A stretch of 64,000 nt of DNA, taken from positions 1 through 64,000 of the forward strand of contig NBLN01000014.1 in the NCBI GenBank assembly GCA_002084425.1, written 5' to 3'. Position numbers and translations under genes: made by a program. Shown here in pieces: positions 53,601 through 62,314 of this stretch. Every line of letters starts with the position of its first letter. Positions within the stretch are counted from its first letter, which is position 1. The DNA comes from Desulfobacteraceae bacterium 4572_130. Lineage in GTDB: Bacteria > Desulfobacterota > Desulfobacteria > Desulfobacterales > Desulfobacteraceae. The notes under the pieces are model-generated. The model made no database searches. It was not told where the DNA came from and saw only the letters and a program-made list of their open reading frames with translations.

Positions 53601-55713
53601 AGAAAAAGATTTAAGAACAGCAACATTTATTATTAGAGAATCAGATAAAGATTTTGGGTTTGCACATACATCTTTGCAAGAGTATTTTTTATCCTCATAT
53701 ATTGTAGAGCAATTTGAAAAAACAGAAGATGAAATTAAGCAAAATCTTGCTATTGAAATTCCTTCTAAAGAGACCATTGATTTTATTATTCAGATTTTTG
53801 AACTGGAGCAAGATAAATTAGATAAAGCAATTGAAAAAATAGAAAAAATAATGGAAAAACAATATGTTCCAAAGGTAAGTGAGCTTTTTTTAAAACTTTG
53901 GCTTAAATTAAAAGAGCATGGTTTAGCCTGCCCCAATCCTATTGAAATTCATCTTGAAAATGCAGATTTAGAAAAATGGAAAATAAAAAACATAAATCTT
54001 TCAAAATCATTTTTAAATAATGCAAATTTAAAAGAAGCAGAATTTAAAAATATGGATTTAATTGATTGTGATTTTACTGATGCAAATTTAGATAGTGCTG
54101 TGATTTTAAATTGTAATTTAGAAAGTTCTAATTTTAAAAATACAAATGGAAATGGCATAATTTTTAAAAATTCCAATTTAACTTATACAAACTGGAAAAA
54201 TGCAATACTTTATTTTGCAAATTTTGTTAAATGCGATTTAGAAAATTCTAAAAACTTAAATAAAAATCAAAAAATTTATTTTGTAAAATCTCCTCCTTTT
54301 AAAACCAAAAAAACCAAAAATTTTAAAATTAATTTTTTAAAAGGACATGTAGTTTGGATTTGGTCTTGTGTTTTTTCTCCTTGTGGGAAATTTGTTATTT
54401 CAGGGTCATTAGATAATACTTTAAAACTATGGAATGTAACAACAGGTAAAGAAATAAGATCGTTTAAAGGACATAAAAGTTGGGTTAATTCTGTTTGTTT
54501 TTCTCCATGTGGAAATTTTGTTATATCAGGATCATCAGATAATTCGTTAAAATTATGGGATGTAAAAAAAGAAATTGAGATAAAAGAATTTAAAGCACAT
54601 AAAGATTCAGTTTTATCTGTTTGTTTTTCTCCTTGTGGAAAATTTGTTATATCAGGATCAAGAGATAATTCGTTAAAACTATGGGATGTAAAAACAGGAA
54701 TTAAGATAAAAGAATTTAAAGAACATAAAAATTGGGTTTATTCAGTTTGTTTTTCTCCTTGTGGAAAATTTATTATATCAGGATCATTAGATCATACTTT
54801 AAAACTATGGGATGTAAAAAAAGGCAAACAGATAAAAGAATTTAAAGCACATAAAGATTCAGTTTATTCTGTTTGTTTTTCTCCATGTGGAAATTTTGTT
54901 ATATCAGGATCATCAGATAATTCGTTAAAATTATGGGATGTAAAAACAGGCAAAGAAATAAGATCGTTTAAAGGACATAAAGATAGAGTTCGGTCTGTTT
55001 GCTTTTCTCCATGTGGAAATTTTGTTATATCAGGTTCTTGGGATAATACTTTAAAATTATGGGATGTAAAAACAGGCAAAAAAATAAGATCATTTAAAGG
55101 ACATAAATATTGGGTTCAGTCTGCTTATTTTTCTCCTTGTGGTAATTTTATTATATCAGGGTCATTATTCACTTTAAAACTATGGGATGTAAAAACAGGC
55201 AAAGAAATAAGAGCTTTTAAAGGATATATAAGTTTAGCTAGTATTATCTCTTTTTCTCCTTGTAAAAATTTTATTATATCAGGTGAGGGAATAGTAGCAG
55301 ATAAAATTTTAAAACTATGGGATATAAAAACAGGTAAACAAATAAAAGAGTTTAAAGGAAATAAAGATAAGATTAAATCCATATTTTTTTCAAAAGATGG
55401 AACAAAGATTTTTTCAAAAGATGAGAAAGGAGAAAAAAGATCATGGAATATAAAAACAGGGAAATCCAGTATTATTAAAAAAGATTTTAAAAACCTTTGT
55501 TATTCTAAAAATCAAAATATTGAAGTAGTATCAAATGAATTTAAAATAAAAAATAAAAAATATTGTTTTTTACCTGATAATACTCTGGCAAGCATAGATA
55601 CTAGTAAAAATAAAATTTTATCTGCTTCAAAAAATAGCTGGAAATGGCTGGGAGTTATACCAGAATCCGGCTTTGACAGATATCCAATTGAAATATTAGA
55701 AGAGTGGGAATAA
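50677..55713 (+). CDS. giant NLR-like protein: AAA ATPase - TIR - NACHT - pentapeptide - WD40
   Basis: 1678 residues from the ATG at 50677, chosen because GAGAGG lies 7 nt upstream; a TTG at 50662 also opens the frame. Order: an archaeal-type AAA ATPase (1-380; SPRRFGKTSL Walker A, NIAIDEFQEI Walker B); a TIR domain (~430-550, LNIFICYSKN, then LLLSTNFLNSEYIKNKEL, whose Glu512 fits the NADase glutamate); a NACHT ATPase (~600-1000, FGLFGDYGTGKTFTSK, ALIIFDGLDE); pentapeptide-like repeats (~1085-1190, NADLEKW..NLSKSFLNNANLKEAEF); nine WD40 repeats (~1215-1600). WD40/pentapeptide parts would sense or bind, NACHT oligomerises, and TIR would destroy NAD+. Two P-loop ATPases around a TIR is unusual. 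All frames are intact. Confidence 0.88.
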   Translation: MKSPFYLKVIPTNAPFFCDRKEELKSLIFHAENSMNVVLYSPRRFGKTSLIKKMQAKLQNHDIESVYIDLSGVLDVDAVCKNIASGIYTYAKKEKSLIERVTKFFQNLRPVFIPDPITGDIKVDFRPIVPKTGIDLLEEVFDSFDNMIKKSGAKFNIAIDEFQEITTIKQGAQIEAFLRQKIQHQENISYIFSGSQRRILTDIFNQKKRPFYKSSINMKLPPLPEKDAINSIIAQFKNGKKRCSNEIAEQIVKTVNCYPYYIQKLCYTIFEISLKNKITEQDFETGYLKMIDQESSYFQGMENKLATGQQQLLNALAIEPVKEIFATEYTKKHNLKSTRSISTAREKLLNFDYIEQDKNSNFKLTDPIFAAWLNKKNAFIPYNAKIFIEHENPIKTIKEDRMDNISQNSVSEEKGYESKLDLKLQGKNPEILNIFICYSKNKALKQKFKEKLQKRFDTAKTDFKIKLKSDKDIPTGKDIDKTILNEMIQDCNGAILLLSTNFLNSEYIKNKELPILKEKQVPLFPVLFGSLDIERQNLLGVEKLLIYYQENKGKKLSFLKIADKEKESQIDEFINEFAGNIEDRINEIKKGNTQIEKKTFETLYPILNKSFFDYNDEHAIPLKGNRFEFHNDLQVKESIKGEHIPNVLKHILKWAKDSDAPQMFGLFGDYGTGKTFTSKMLTRKLLKETKENPKENPLSAIYLDLRLCPSKIDGKIPDINQIIEETLKKSISPTSTEIISSRTVINLVQSNKALIIFDGLDEKTVHYTEEEAGDFIRELWRVLPETKKNQDKNGKLLISCRTHYFKDIGKQKGLYFAKGREGEKNYEFCELSYLDERQIKEYLKLRLKCDDKKTDKLITFFSEIYNLKDISKRPYTLSLLCEFIPQIEDLKDKGAAINTAKFYEIFISEWLTRDDGKHNFKTRHKIKLMQNLAFFFHKEKIKNMETDYLEDWLENWLFKNEKIRKAYPTLNNDILEKDLRTATFIIRESDKDFGFAHTSLQEYFLSSYIVEQFEKTEDEIKQNLAIEIPSKETIDFIIQIFELEQDKLDKAIEKIEKIMEKQYVPKVSELFLKLWLKLKEHGLACPNPIEIHLENADLEKWKIKNINLSKSFLNNANLKEAEFKNMDLIDCDFTDANLDSAVILNCNLESSNFKNTNGNGIIFKNSNLTYTNWKNAILYFANFVKCDLENSKNLNKNQKIYFVKSPPFKTKKTKNFKINFLKGHVVWIWSCVFSPCGKFVISGSLDNTLKLWNVTTGKEIRSFKGHKSWVNSVCFSPCGNFVISGSSDNSLKLWDVKKEIEIKEFKAHKDSVLSVCFSPCGKFVISGSRDNSLKLWDVKTGIKIKEFKEHKNWVYSVCFSPCGKFIISGSLDHTLKLWDVKKGKQIKEFKAHKDSVYSVCFSPCGNFVISGSSDNSLKLWDVKTGKEIRSFKGHKDRVRSVCFSPCGNFVISGSWDNTLKLWDVKTGKKIRSFKGHKYWVQSAYFSPCGNFIISGSLFTLKLWDVKTGKEIRAFKGYISLASIISFSPCKNFIISGEGIVADKILKLWDIKTGKQIKEFKGNKDKIKSIFFSKDGTKIFSKDEKGEKRSWNIKTGKSSIIKKDFKNLCYSKNQNIEVVSNEFKIKNKKYCFLPDNTLASIDTSKNKILSASKNSWKWLGVIPESGFDRYPIEILEEWE
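54340..55460 (+). repeat. nine WD40 units with near-identical DNA
   Basis: Units of about 126 bp (42 codons) share runs such as GTTTGTTTTTCTCC(T/A)TG, TCAGGATCA, and AAA(C/T)TATGGGATGTAAAA at nearly identical nucleotide sequence in units 2-6 (about 54466-55095); units 1 and 7-9 are progressively diverged. Variation concentrates at a few codons (SWVN, DSVL, NWVY, DSVY, DRVR, YWVQ) on the blade faces. High DNA identity with focal changes points to recent duplication or gene conversion. Confidence 0.88.
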
Positions 55714-55735
55714 AAATATTTCTATTTTAGTCCTT

Positions 55736-55996
55736 TTGGAGCAATATAGGGACAAGGCAGTTAAGCAATATTACCCATCTTTCAAAGTAATTGAATTCTG
55801 CAAAACAAAAATTGACACTACTGTATCTCAATATCCTCCTGATTTTAATTGCTTTGATGATATTAAAGATTTTTATTTAAAAGAAGATAGAATAAAAGCT
55901 ATGTCTGCTCAAGAAATTAAAATTGTAAAATCAGCAGGAAATAAAGAACAGATTAAGCATTTTATAAATCTTTTAAAACAAGCAAATCAGAAATAA
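55736..55996 (+). CDS. small ORF after the NLR-like gene, unknown
   Basis: An 86-codon frame with only a TTG start (55736), no clear ribosome-binding site, and the frame open further upstream. The protein is lysine-rich and helical (EFCKTKIDTTVSQYPP, NKEQIKHFINLLKQ). I recognise no family. It might be a small partner of the preceding gene or the tail of a lost gene. Listed with low confidence. Confidence 0.3.
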   Translation: MEQYRDKAVKQYYPSFKVIEFCKTKIDTTVSQYPPDFNCFDDIKDFYLKEDRIKAMSAQEIKIVKSAGNKEQIKHFINLLKQANQK

Positions 55997-56058
55997 AGAA
56001 TTTAAAATAAGTAAAAAGATCAAGAAATTACTAATTTGTTTTGTAATGGAGAATACCT

Positions 56059-57162
56059 ATGTCAAAAAAGCTTACCATTAAAAACGAGCTTACAGAATTT
56101 TTACTTTATACATCTCCAAGTGGAGAAATTAAAGTAGAAGTTTTTTTGCATAAGGAAAATATTTGGCTGACACAGGATAAAATAGGTTCTTTGTTTGGAG
56201 TGCAAAGACCAGCAATTACAAAGCATCTTATTAATATTTTTAAAGATAGGGAATTAAAGGAAAATTCAGTTAGTTCCATTTTGGAACATACTGCTTTAGA
56301 TGGAAAAAAATATAAGACAAAATTTTATAATCTTGATGCAATAATTGCTGTTGGTTACAGAGTAAATAGCAAAAAAGCTACACAGTTTAGAATATGGGCA
56401 AGCAAAATTCTTAAAGAATATATTATTAAGGGTTTTGCAATGGATGATAACAGGCTGAAAAATGGAAGATATTTTGGAAAAGATTATTTTCAAGAATTAC
56501 TTGAAAGAGTTCGTTCCATTCGTACAAGTGAAAGAAAAATATACCAGCAAATTACAGATATTTTTGCTGAATGTACAATAGACTATGATAAGAATGCAGA
56601 TATTACTAAAAATTTTTATGGTATGATACAAAATAAATTTCATTTTGCTATTACTGGAAATACTGCTGCTGAAATTGTGTATAAAAAAGCTGATAAAGAA
56701 AAACCATTTATGGGATTAAAAACATGGAAAAATGCCACAAAGGGAAGAATTATTAAATCAGATGTTTCTGTTGCAAAAAATTATCTCTCCCAAAATGCAA
56801 TAAAAAAATTAGAACGAACAATCTTAAATTTATATAAAAGAACTTATAACTAATTTCTTTTATGTTTCGTTGTGAGGCAAATCAAAAATTAAAAACCAGA
56901 TCTGCCTTATGGCAGTTATTTTGATTATATTGAAAGGTTAATTGAAACCAAAACGACTTTTACAATGTTGGAATTAGCAGAATCTGTAAATGAATTCTTG
57001 AAATTTAATAAATATGATATTTTGCAGGGAAAAGGAAACATTTCACATAAACAAGCAGAGCAAAAAGCTTTTAAAGAATATGATAAATTCAATAAAACAC
57101 AAAAAATAGAATCTGATTTTGATAAAGAAATAAAGAAACTTTTAAAAATTAATAAAGATTAA
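56059..57162 (+). pseudogene. rhuM: RhuM-family protein gene, interrupted by an 84-bp repeat insertion
   Basis: RhuM (virulence protein of Salmonella islands, also common in defence regions). The first part is intact: SPSGEIKVEVFLHKENIWLTQDKIGSLFGV (DNA-binding-like), HLINIFKDRELKENSV, NLDAIIAVGYRVNSKKATQFRIWAS. The frame stops at 56853 inside a REP-like element. Removing 56835-56918 restores one reading frame of 339 residues, rejoining NLYFDYIERLIETK and running through LELAESVNEFLKFNKYDIL to 57162, which is the full family length. So a normal gene was broken by the insertion. Confidence 0.88.
56835..56918. mobile_element. REP-like element inserted in rhuM
   Basis: 84 bp with the usual ACTTATAACTA, TTTTATGTTTCGTTGTGAGGCAAA, AATTAAAAACCAGAT and CTGCCTTATGGCAG plan. 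Excision leaves the rhuM frame intact with one TA retained, consistent with insertion at, and duplication of, a TA dinucleotide. The element is inverted relative to the gene. Confidence 0.82.
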
Positions 57163-57404
57163 GATATGGCAGAATTATACAAAATAATTAACTATAAACA
57201 GTGTAAAGATTACATGTTTCAATGATAGAATTGAATAATAAAAGACTCAATTTATTCTTTTATTAAAGGATATTTTATCATCAAATCAGTTGAGTTTTAC
57301 ACCACTGCTTTTATACAAATTTGTAATAAAATTTATGATGATATGATATTTTTTTGCTAAAGCAAACTAGCCCCTTGTGTCACCCTATTGTCACCCCAAA
57401 CAAC
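57163..57404. other. intergenic region between rhuM and tRNA-Lys
   Basis: No gene seen. It contains CTAAAGCAAACTAGCCCCTTGTG and two TGTCACCC motifs (57377-57396), a pattern often left at the end of phage-type integrase genes next to tRNA genes; no integrase frame can be read here. Confidence 0.3.
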
Positions 57405-57435
57405 AAAGGTTTTCAGATAAATACTGAAAACCTTT
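57405..57435 (-). terminator. hairpin downstream of tRNA-Lys
   Basis: AAAGGTTTTCAG (57405-57416) and CTGAAAACCTTT (57424-57435) form a perfect 12-bp stem with a 7-nt loop, 8 bp beyond the tRNA 3' end on the minus strand. Probable transcript end; the trailing T-run is weak. Confidence 0.7.
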
Positions 57436-57443
57436 ATTATTTA

Positions 57444-57519
<76 letters not shown>

Positions 57520-57765
57520 CACTTAAAGAGATCTTCCCACATATGCAAACCTCTCTTAAAAAAAGAGCAGAAAAAAATTAACAATCAATATTAAATATGT
57601 CAATGTTTTTCTATAATCATTATCCATCACTATACCTACCACCATGCAGTATTGTGACCAAAATCTGCTAAAGGAAGTTTTCCTTTACCCAATCATTTTT
57701 CATTTTTGCTGTATCTTGCATTAAGCTAATAAATAGCCTTTTTTCTATTTGTTTCAACTTTAATT
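57520..57765. other. intergenic region upstream of tRNA-Lys
   Basis: 246 bp with no gene; must contain the tRNA promoter on the minus strand. I see nothing else to name. Confidence 0.3.
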
Positions 57766-59832
57766 TTATATCATCTTGCTAAAGTGGCATGCTGCATAAT
57801 GATCTTTATCTAATGTTTTCATGGATTTTAATAAAGGCTCATTTTGTTTGCAAATATCTTGCATATAAATACATCTTGTATGAAATCTACAACCCTTTGG
57901 AGGATTTTGTGGTGAAGGCACTTCACCTTTAAGAATTATTTTTTTTCTGGGGGTGTTATTAGGGTCAATCTCAACAACTGGTATGGCAGATAACAAAGCT
58001 TTTGTATAGGGGTGACAGGGGTTTTGATATATGGAATTAGCATTTCCTATTTCAACAATTTTACCAAGATACATAACTGCAATGCGATCTGAAATATGTT
58101 TTACAACGGAAAGGTCGTGGGAAATAAAAACATATGTTAATTTCATTTGTTTTTGAAGAATAAGCAAAAGATTTAAAATTTGAGATTGTACTAGAATATC
58201 AAGGGCAGATACTGGCTCATCACATATTATTATATCGGGATTAAGACTTATTGCCCTTGCAATGCCTATTCTTTGGCGCTGTCCTCCACTAAATTCATGG
58301 GGAAATTTTTCCATGGCGTTTTTTGAAAGTCCAACTTTGTTAAGAAGCTCAATAATCTTAATATTTAATTCTTTATTTTTTTTATTATGAATAATAAATT
58401 TTTCTTTAAGAATTTGAGATATAGTATGTCTGGGATTTAAAGATTCAAAGGGATCTTGAAAAATCATTTGCATATTAAGACGCATTTTTTTAAATTTTCT
58501 GGAATTTAAGTCTGATATGTTTTTTCCTTTAAACATTATATTGCCTGAAGTTACATTATAAAGACCTGCAAGACATCTTCCCAAGGTTGTTTTCCCACAT
58601 CCTGATTCTCCCACAAGTCCCAGTGTTTCTCCTTTTTTTATTTTTAAGGATATGTCATCAACAGAATAAACCCATGCTTTTTGCCTTAAAAATATTCCTC
58701 CATAAACAGGAAAATATTTTTTAAGATTTTTAAATTCAAGAATAATTTCTGATTTATTTTCAGGGGCTTGGTCTAATTCTTTTAAAAATTTTTGATCTGA
58801 TTTTTCATCTATATTTTGTAAACTATAATTTTTAATTTTTAAATTTATTCTTTGCTCTCTTGAAAAATGGCAGGAGGCATAATGGTTATTTCCTATATTT
58901 TTTTCTAAGGGAGATTTGTTTTTACAATTTTTTTTTGCATGTAAACATCTGGAATTAAACCTGCACCCCAGAGGCATATCTTCCAAGGCTGGAACTATAC
59001 CATCTATTGTTGGAAGCATTGTTTTTTTTGTTTTGGAAAGACATGGCATAGATGCAATAAGCCCCATAGTATATGGATGAAACGGATTATTAAAAAGCTG
59101 TTTAACACTTGCTTTTTCCACCATATTACCTGCATACATTACAACTGCTTTATCACAATTTTCTGCAATAACACCAAGATCATGGGAAATTAATATAACT
59201 GACATTCCAGATTTTTTTTTTAGTTCTTTTATAATATCTAGAATTTGAGATTGGACCGTAGCATCAAGGGCAGTGGTAGGCTCATCAGCAATAAGAATAT
59301 CAGGTTGTGAAGCAAGGGCAATGGCTATCATAACACGTTGACGCATTCCTCCTGAAAGTTGGTGTGGATAGTTATTCATAACTTTATCAGGAGCTGCAAT
59401 CCCAACTTTTGTAAGCATATTTATAGCTTTTATTTTCATTTGTATTTTTGACATAAAGGAAAAATGAAGCTCATAAACTTCTATTATCTGTTTTCCAATT
59501 TTATATACTGGATTAAGAGCAGTCATAGGCTCTTGAAATATCATGGATATTTTTCTGCCCCTTATTGATTGCATTTTTTCAAGGGGAATTTTTAATAGAT
59601 TTTCTCCTTTAAATTCAATAGTTCCTGATTCAATAATTGCTGAAGGCTTTGGAAGAAGTCGCATAATACAAAGAGCTGTAACACTTTTGCCACATCCTGA
59701 TTCACCAACAATACCAAGGGTTTCTCCTTTTTGAAGTTCAAATCCTGCATTATCCACAACAAAAATTCTTCCCTTATCAGTATCAAAGGAAACACCAAGA
59801 TTATTAACTTTTAAGATTACATCTTTTTTCAA
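57766..59832 (-). CDS. yejF: oligopeptide ABC transporter, fused double ATPase (YejF/DppD-DppF type)
   Basis: 688 residues containing two complete ABC modules. First: [35 protein letters not shown]. Second: [38 protein letters not shown]. Each module ends in the oligopeptide-type Cys cluster region ([14 protein letters not shown] and [14 protein letters not shown]). Two fused ATPases powering one peptide permease is the YejF plan. The start overlaps the stop of the binding-protein gene by 4 bp (ATGA), so they are coupled. No permease genes (yejB, yejE) lie between or next to them. Confidence 0.9.
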   Translation of the reverse strand: MKKDVILKVNNLGVSFDTDKGRIFVVDNAGFELQKGETLGIVGESGCGKSVTALCIMRLLPKPSAIIESGTIEFKGENLLKIPLEKMQSIRGRKISMIFQEPMTALNPVYKIGKQIIEVYELHFSFMSKIQMKIKAINMLTKVGIAAPDKVMNNYPHQLSGGMRQRVMIAIALASQPDILIADEPTTALDATVQSQILDIIKELKKKSGMSVILISHDLGVIAENCDKAVVMYAGNMVEKASVKQLFNNPFHPYTMGLIASMPCLSKTKKTMLPTIDGIVPALEDMPLGCRFNSRCLHAKKNCKNKSPLEKNIGNNHYASCHFSREQRINLKIKNYSLQNIDEKSDQKFLKELDQAPENKSEIILEFKNLKKYFPVYGGIFLRQKAWVYSVDDISLKIKKGETLGLVGESGCGKTTLGRCLAGLYNVTSGNIMFKGKNISDLNSRKFKKMRLNMQMIFQDPFESLNPRHTISQILKEKFIIHNKKNKELNIKIIELLNKVGLSKNAMEKFPHEFSGGQRQRIGIARAISLNPDIIICDEPVSALDILVQSQILNLLLILQKQMKLTYVFISHDLSVVKHISDRIAVMYLGKIVEIGNANSIYQNPCHPYTKALLSAIPVVEIDPNNTPRKKIILKGEVPSPQNPPKGCRFHTRCIYMQDICKQNEPLLKSMKTLDKDHYAACHFSKMI

Positions 59833-61730
59833 TGAGATTCCTTTGTTCCTTTTTCTGTTCCCAGCTTAAAATTATCATTAATAATTGTAACTGGCTTAAA
59901 ACTTTTATTTTTTTTCATAAAATCCCTTGTTTTATTATATAATTTTCTGTCAAACCAAAAAAGTCCTCCTGTCATGGCATTGAAGGGGTCAAACAAACTA
60001 TTTGATTTTTTTGTACCATGAAATTCAGGAAGTCTAATCCAGCGCCAATATCCATGGCGTACATAAGGCACCATAAATGTTGGCACAAAGTTTCCTGTTT
60101 CATGAATTTTTTTCTGTATTTTTAAGGAAAGTTTTTTTCTCTGATCTTGACTAAGGCTTGCTCTATATTTATTAATAAGTTTGTCTATAACAGAATCATC
60201 AGTATTTGTTATATTATTGGTCTGAGTTAAATGAGCATTATCAGAATGCCAGCTTTGCCAATAGGAAGGGCGTAAATTTGTGCTCCAACCCATCCAGGCA
60301 ACTTCATGTTTTTTTTCAAGAAATTTTTTAAAAGCTGTTGTACTATCAAGTTTTTGAAGTCTTAACTCAATTCCAGCTTTTTGTGCTTCTTCTTTTAAAA
60401 CAACAAGCCTTGGGGTATGACCTTCAAAAGCATATGTTACTTCAATAGAAAATAATTTTTCATTTTTTTGCCAGATACCAGATACTCCTCTTTTCCATCC
60501 TGCCTCTTTCATAAGTTTTTCAACTTTTACAATGCTGAATTCTCTGGCTTTTATATTAAGATTGGTATAATCTCCATAACCTACATATGCCTGATTAAGC
60601 CTGAAATAATCATCTCTTAAAACTTTTTTAATTATTTTTTTAATATTCATTCCATGTGAAAAAGCATATCTTACTCTTTTATCTGAAAATATTTCTTTAT
60701 CCTGATTAAGCCACATTCCACTAGCAGACCTTTGGGTATCATTAAAAAACCAAATTTTTTTTACATAACCTTTATTAAAAACATCAGTATTAGATCTATT
60801 ATGCCAATATTGAGGCATAACAAGGGGGAAAATATCAATTTTTCCTTTTTTAAAATATTCCCATAACATGTTAAAATCTCTAATAACATTAAAAATTACC
60901 AGGTCAACATTAAATCTATTCTTAAAAATTTTTAAATCCTTTGCCCACCAATCTTTTTTTCTTTTAAATTTTATAAATTTTCCTTTTTTATAATCTGATA
61001 TTTGATAGGCTCCTGTATTAGGAACAATACTCCAATTATATTTGTGTATAAAATTCTTATTAAGTTTACCAAAAAAATGTTCAGGGGTTGGAGGTATAGC
61101 TATTTTTAAATAAAGATCAGGGTCAGGTTTTGTACTTTTTACTGCCAGAGTATAATTATCATATATAATTATTTTTTCTATCTCCTTTGAGTAATAATCA
61201 TTATACCATGGTGCAATAATATAAGGTGATCTCATAAATTCAAGTGTATATGCAAAATCTGAGGCTCTGACAGGAACACCATCTGACCATTTTGCATTTT
61301 TATTTAATTTAAAATACATTGTCTTTTTATCTTTATCAAAGGCCCAATGAGTTGCAAGCTCCGGAATAATATTTCCAGTATTAGGATGAATATTAGTAAG
61401 AGATAAATGATTATCTAAAATAGCACTTCTAAAGCTACCATTGGAATCAGGGCCTATGGTTCTAAAGGTCATGGGAAAACTTAAAATAGATAAATGACAA
61501 GTTCCTCCTTTAAGAGCATTTTGCGATGAAAAAACAGGATCAAAATCGTTTGTTAACCACTTGATATCTTTGGGGAGAATTGCTGTAATTTTTTTATTAG
61601 CAGTAGTTTTTTTTAAGGATGATTTTTGTTTTTTTTCTTTATTAAAAGAATTATTTTCATTATTTGGACATCCCCATAAAAATATAATCAATAACATTAA
61701 TACATAATATACTAATTCTTTAATTTTCAT
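59829..61730 (-). CDS. yejA: extracellular solute-binding protein family 5, YejA-like lipoprotein
   Basis: 633 residues. A lipoprotein signal (KELVYYVLMLLIIFLWGC) anchors it at the membrane. ALKGGTCHLSILSFPMTFRTIGPDSNG and WAFDKDKKTMYFKLNKNAKWSDGVPV are typical of YejA-type SBP_bac_5 receptors, which bind peptides or peptide antibiotics such as microcin C. WMGWSTNLRPSYWQ and the C-terminal VPYVRHGYWRWIRLPEF region also fit. It is the first gene of the pair with the double ATPase; in E. coli yejB and yejE would follow here, but they are missing. Confidence 0.88.
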   Translation of the reverse strand: MKIKELVYYVLMLLIIFLWGCPNNENNSFNKEKKQKSSLKKTTANKKITAILPKDIKWLTNDFDPVFSSQNALKGGTCHLSILSFPMTFRTIGPDSNGSFRSAILDNHLSLTNIHPNTGNIIPELATHWAFDKDKKTMYFKLNKNAKWSDGVPVRASDFAYTLEFMRSPYIIAPWYNDYYSKEIEKIIIYDNYTLAVKSTKPDPDLYLKIAIPPTPEHFFGKLNKNFIHKYNWSIVPNTGAYQISDYKKGKFIKFKRKKDWWAKDLKIFKNRFNVDLVIFNVIRDFNMLWEYFKKGKIDIFPLVMPQYWHNRSNTDVFNKGYVKKIWFFNDTQRSASGMWLNQDKEIFSDKRVRYAFSHGMNIKKIIKKVLRDDYFRLNQAYVGYGDYTNLNIKAREFSIVKVEKLMKEAGWKRGVSGIWQKNEKLFSIEVTYAFEGHTPRLVVLKEEAQKAGIELRLQKLDSTTAFKKFLEKKHEVAWMGWSTNLRPSYWQSWHSDNAHLTQTNNITNTDDSVIDKLINKYRASLSQDQRKKLSLKIQKKIHETGNFVPTFMVPYVRHGYWRWIRLPEFHGTKKSNSLFDPFNAMTGGLFWFDRKLYNKTRDFMKKNKSFKPVTIINDNFKLGTEKGTKESH

Positions 61731-62314
61731 TCATTTCACCTAAATTTTAGTGCTTGGTTACATAATTAATTGTAATTTCCCTTGGGGAATTCTTTTTCAT
61801 AAATATTTTTTAGATTAAAAATTAGAAAAAGATATTTTATTTTTTAAAAAGTGTTTTTATAAAAAATGCGTTTGTGCAAAGGTCTCATAAATATATAAGA
61901 AATCTAAAGTAAATGGGGAATTTTTGTAACCCCACCATAATTAGAATTTATATAACACTTGAATAAAGTCCTATCAAGCTTGACCCCATAATAAGAATAA
62001 GATAAAAATTCAATATAAAATAACTTTTTATTTAAGCACTACCTCCCAAAGTCGATATAATATAATAAGCAAATACTATTTATATTATTTGCTTGTTGTT
62101 TATGTATCTATTTAACTAGAGATGTTTGTGCAATTGTTTTATTTTGTTCAAATTTTATGGTGAAGATGTATTTTAATACCTTGAACCTAAAATCTGGACA
62201 ATGGATATTGCCTTTATTTATGGGCATTATTTATTAAAAATATTAATATTAATTTTTTTATAAAAATTTAATTGTGCAAAGCTCTTAACTAATTTGATTT
62301 TGGATGAAAAAAAT
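61731..62314. other. 584-bp region upstream of motA with MITE debris
   Basis: Between divergent yejA and motA. It contains a stray MITE-like end GTTTGTGCAAAGGTCTCA (about 61868-61886), a GGGG..CCCC mini-hairpin (61915-61936) and TTTAAGCACTACCTCCCAAAGTCGATATAAT (from about 62032). That last stretch loosely resembles a sigma-28 flagellar promoter (TAAA-N-GCCGATAA). The full MITE follows at 62119-62284. Confidence 0.35.
62119..62284. mobile_element. MITE-like element upstream of motA
   Basis: 166 bp with inverted ends GAGATGTTTGTGCAATTG and AATTGTGCAAAGCTC, flanked by TTAACTA on both sides (62112-62118 and 62285-62291), a 7-bp target duplication. The centre shares TTTTGTTCAAATTTTATGG, GATGTATT.TAATACC and TCTGGACAA with the copies at 18046-18210 and 40632-40830. 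It separates motA from any upstream promoter. Confidence 0.75.

Noticed and set aside
38624-57376. Direct repeats CTAAAGCAAACTA at both ends of the island as attL/attR
   Set aside because: The same string resembles the AAGGCAAACTAG part of the REP-like repeats, no integrase is present, and no tRNA 3' end is duplicated.
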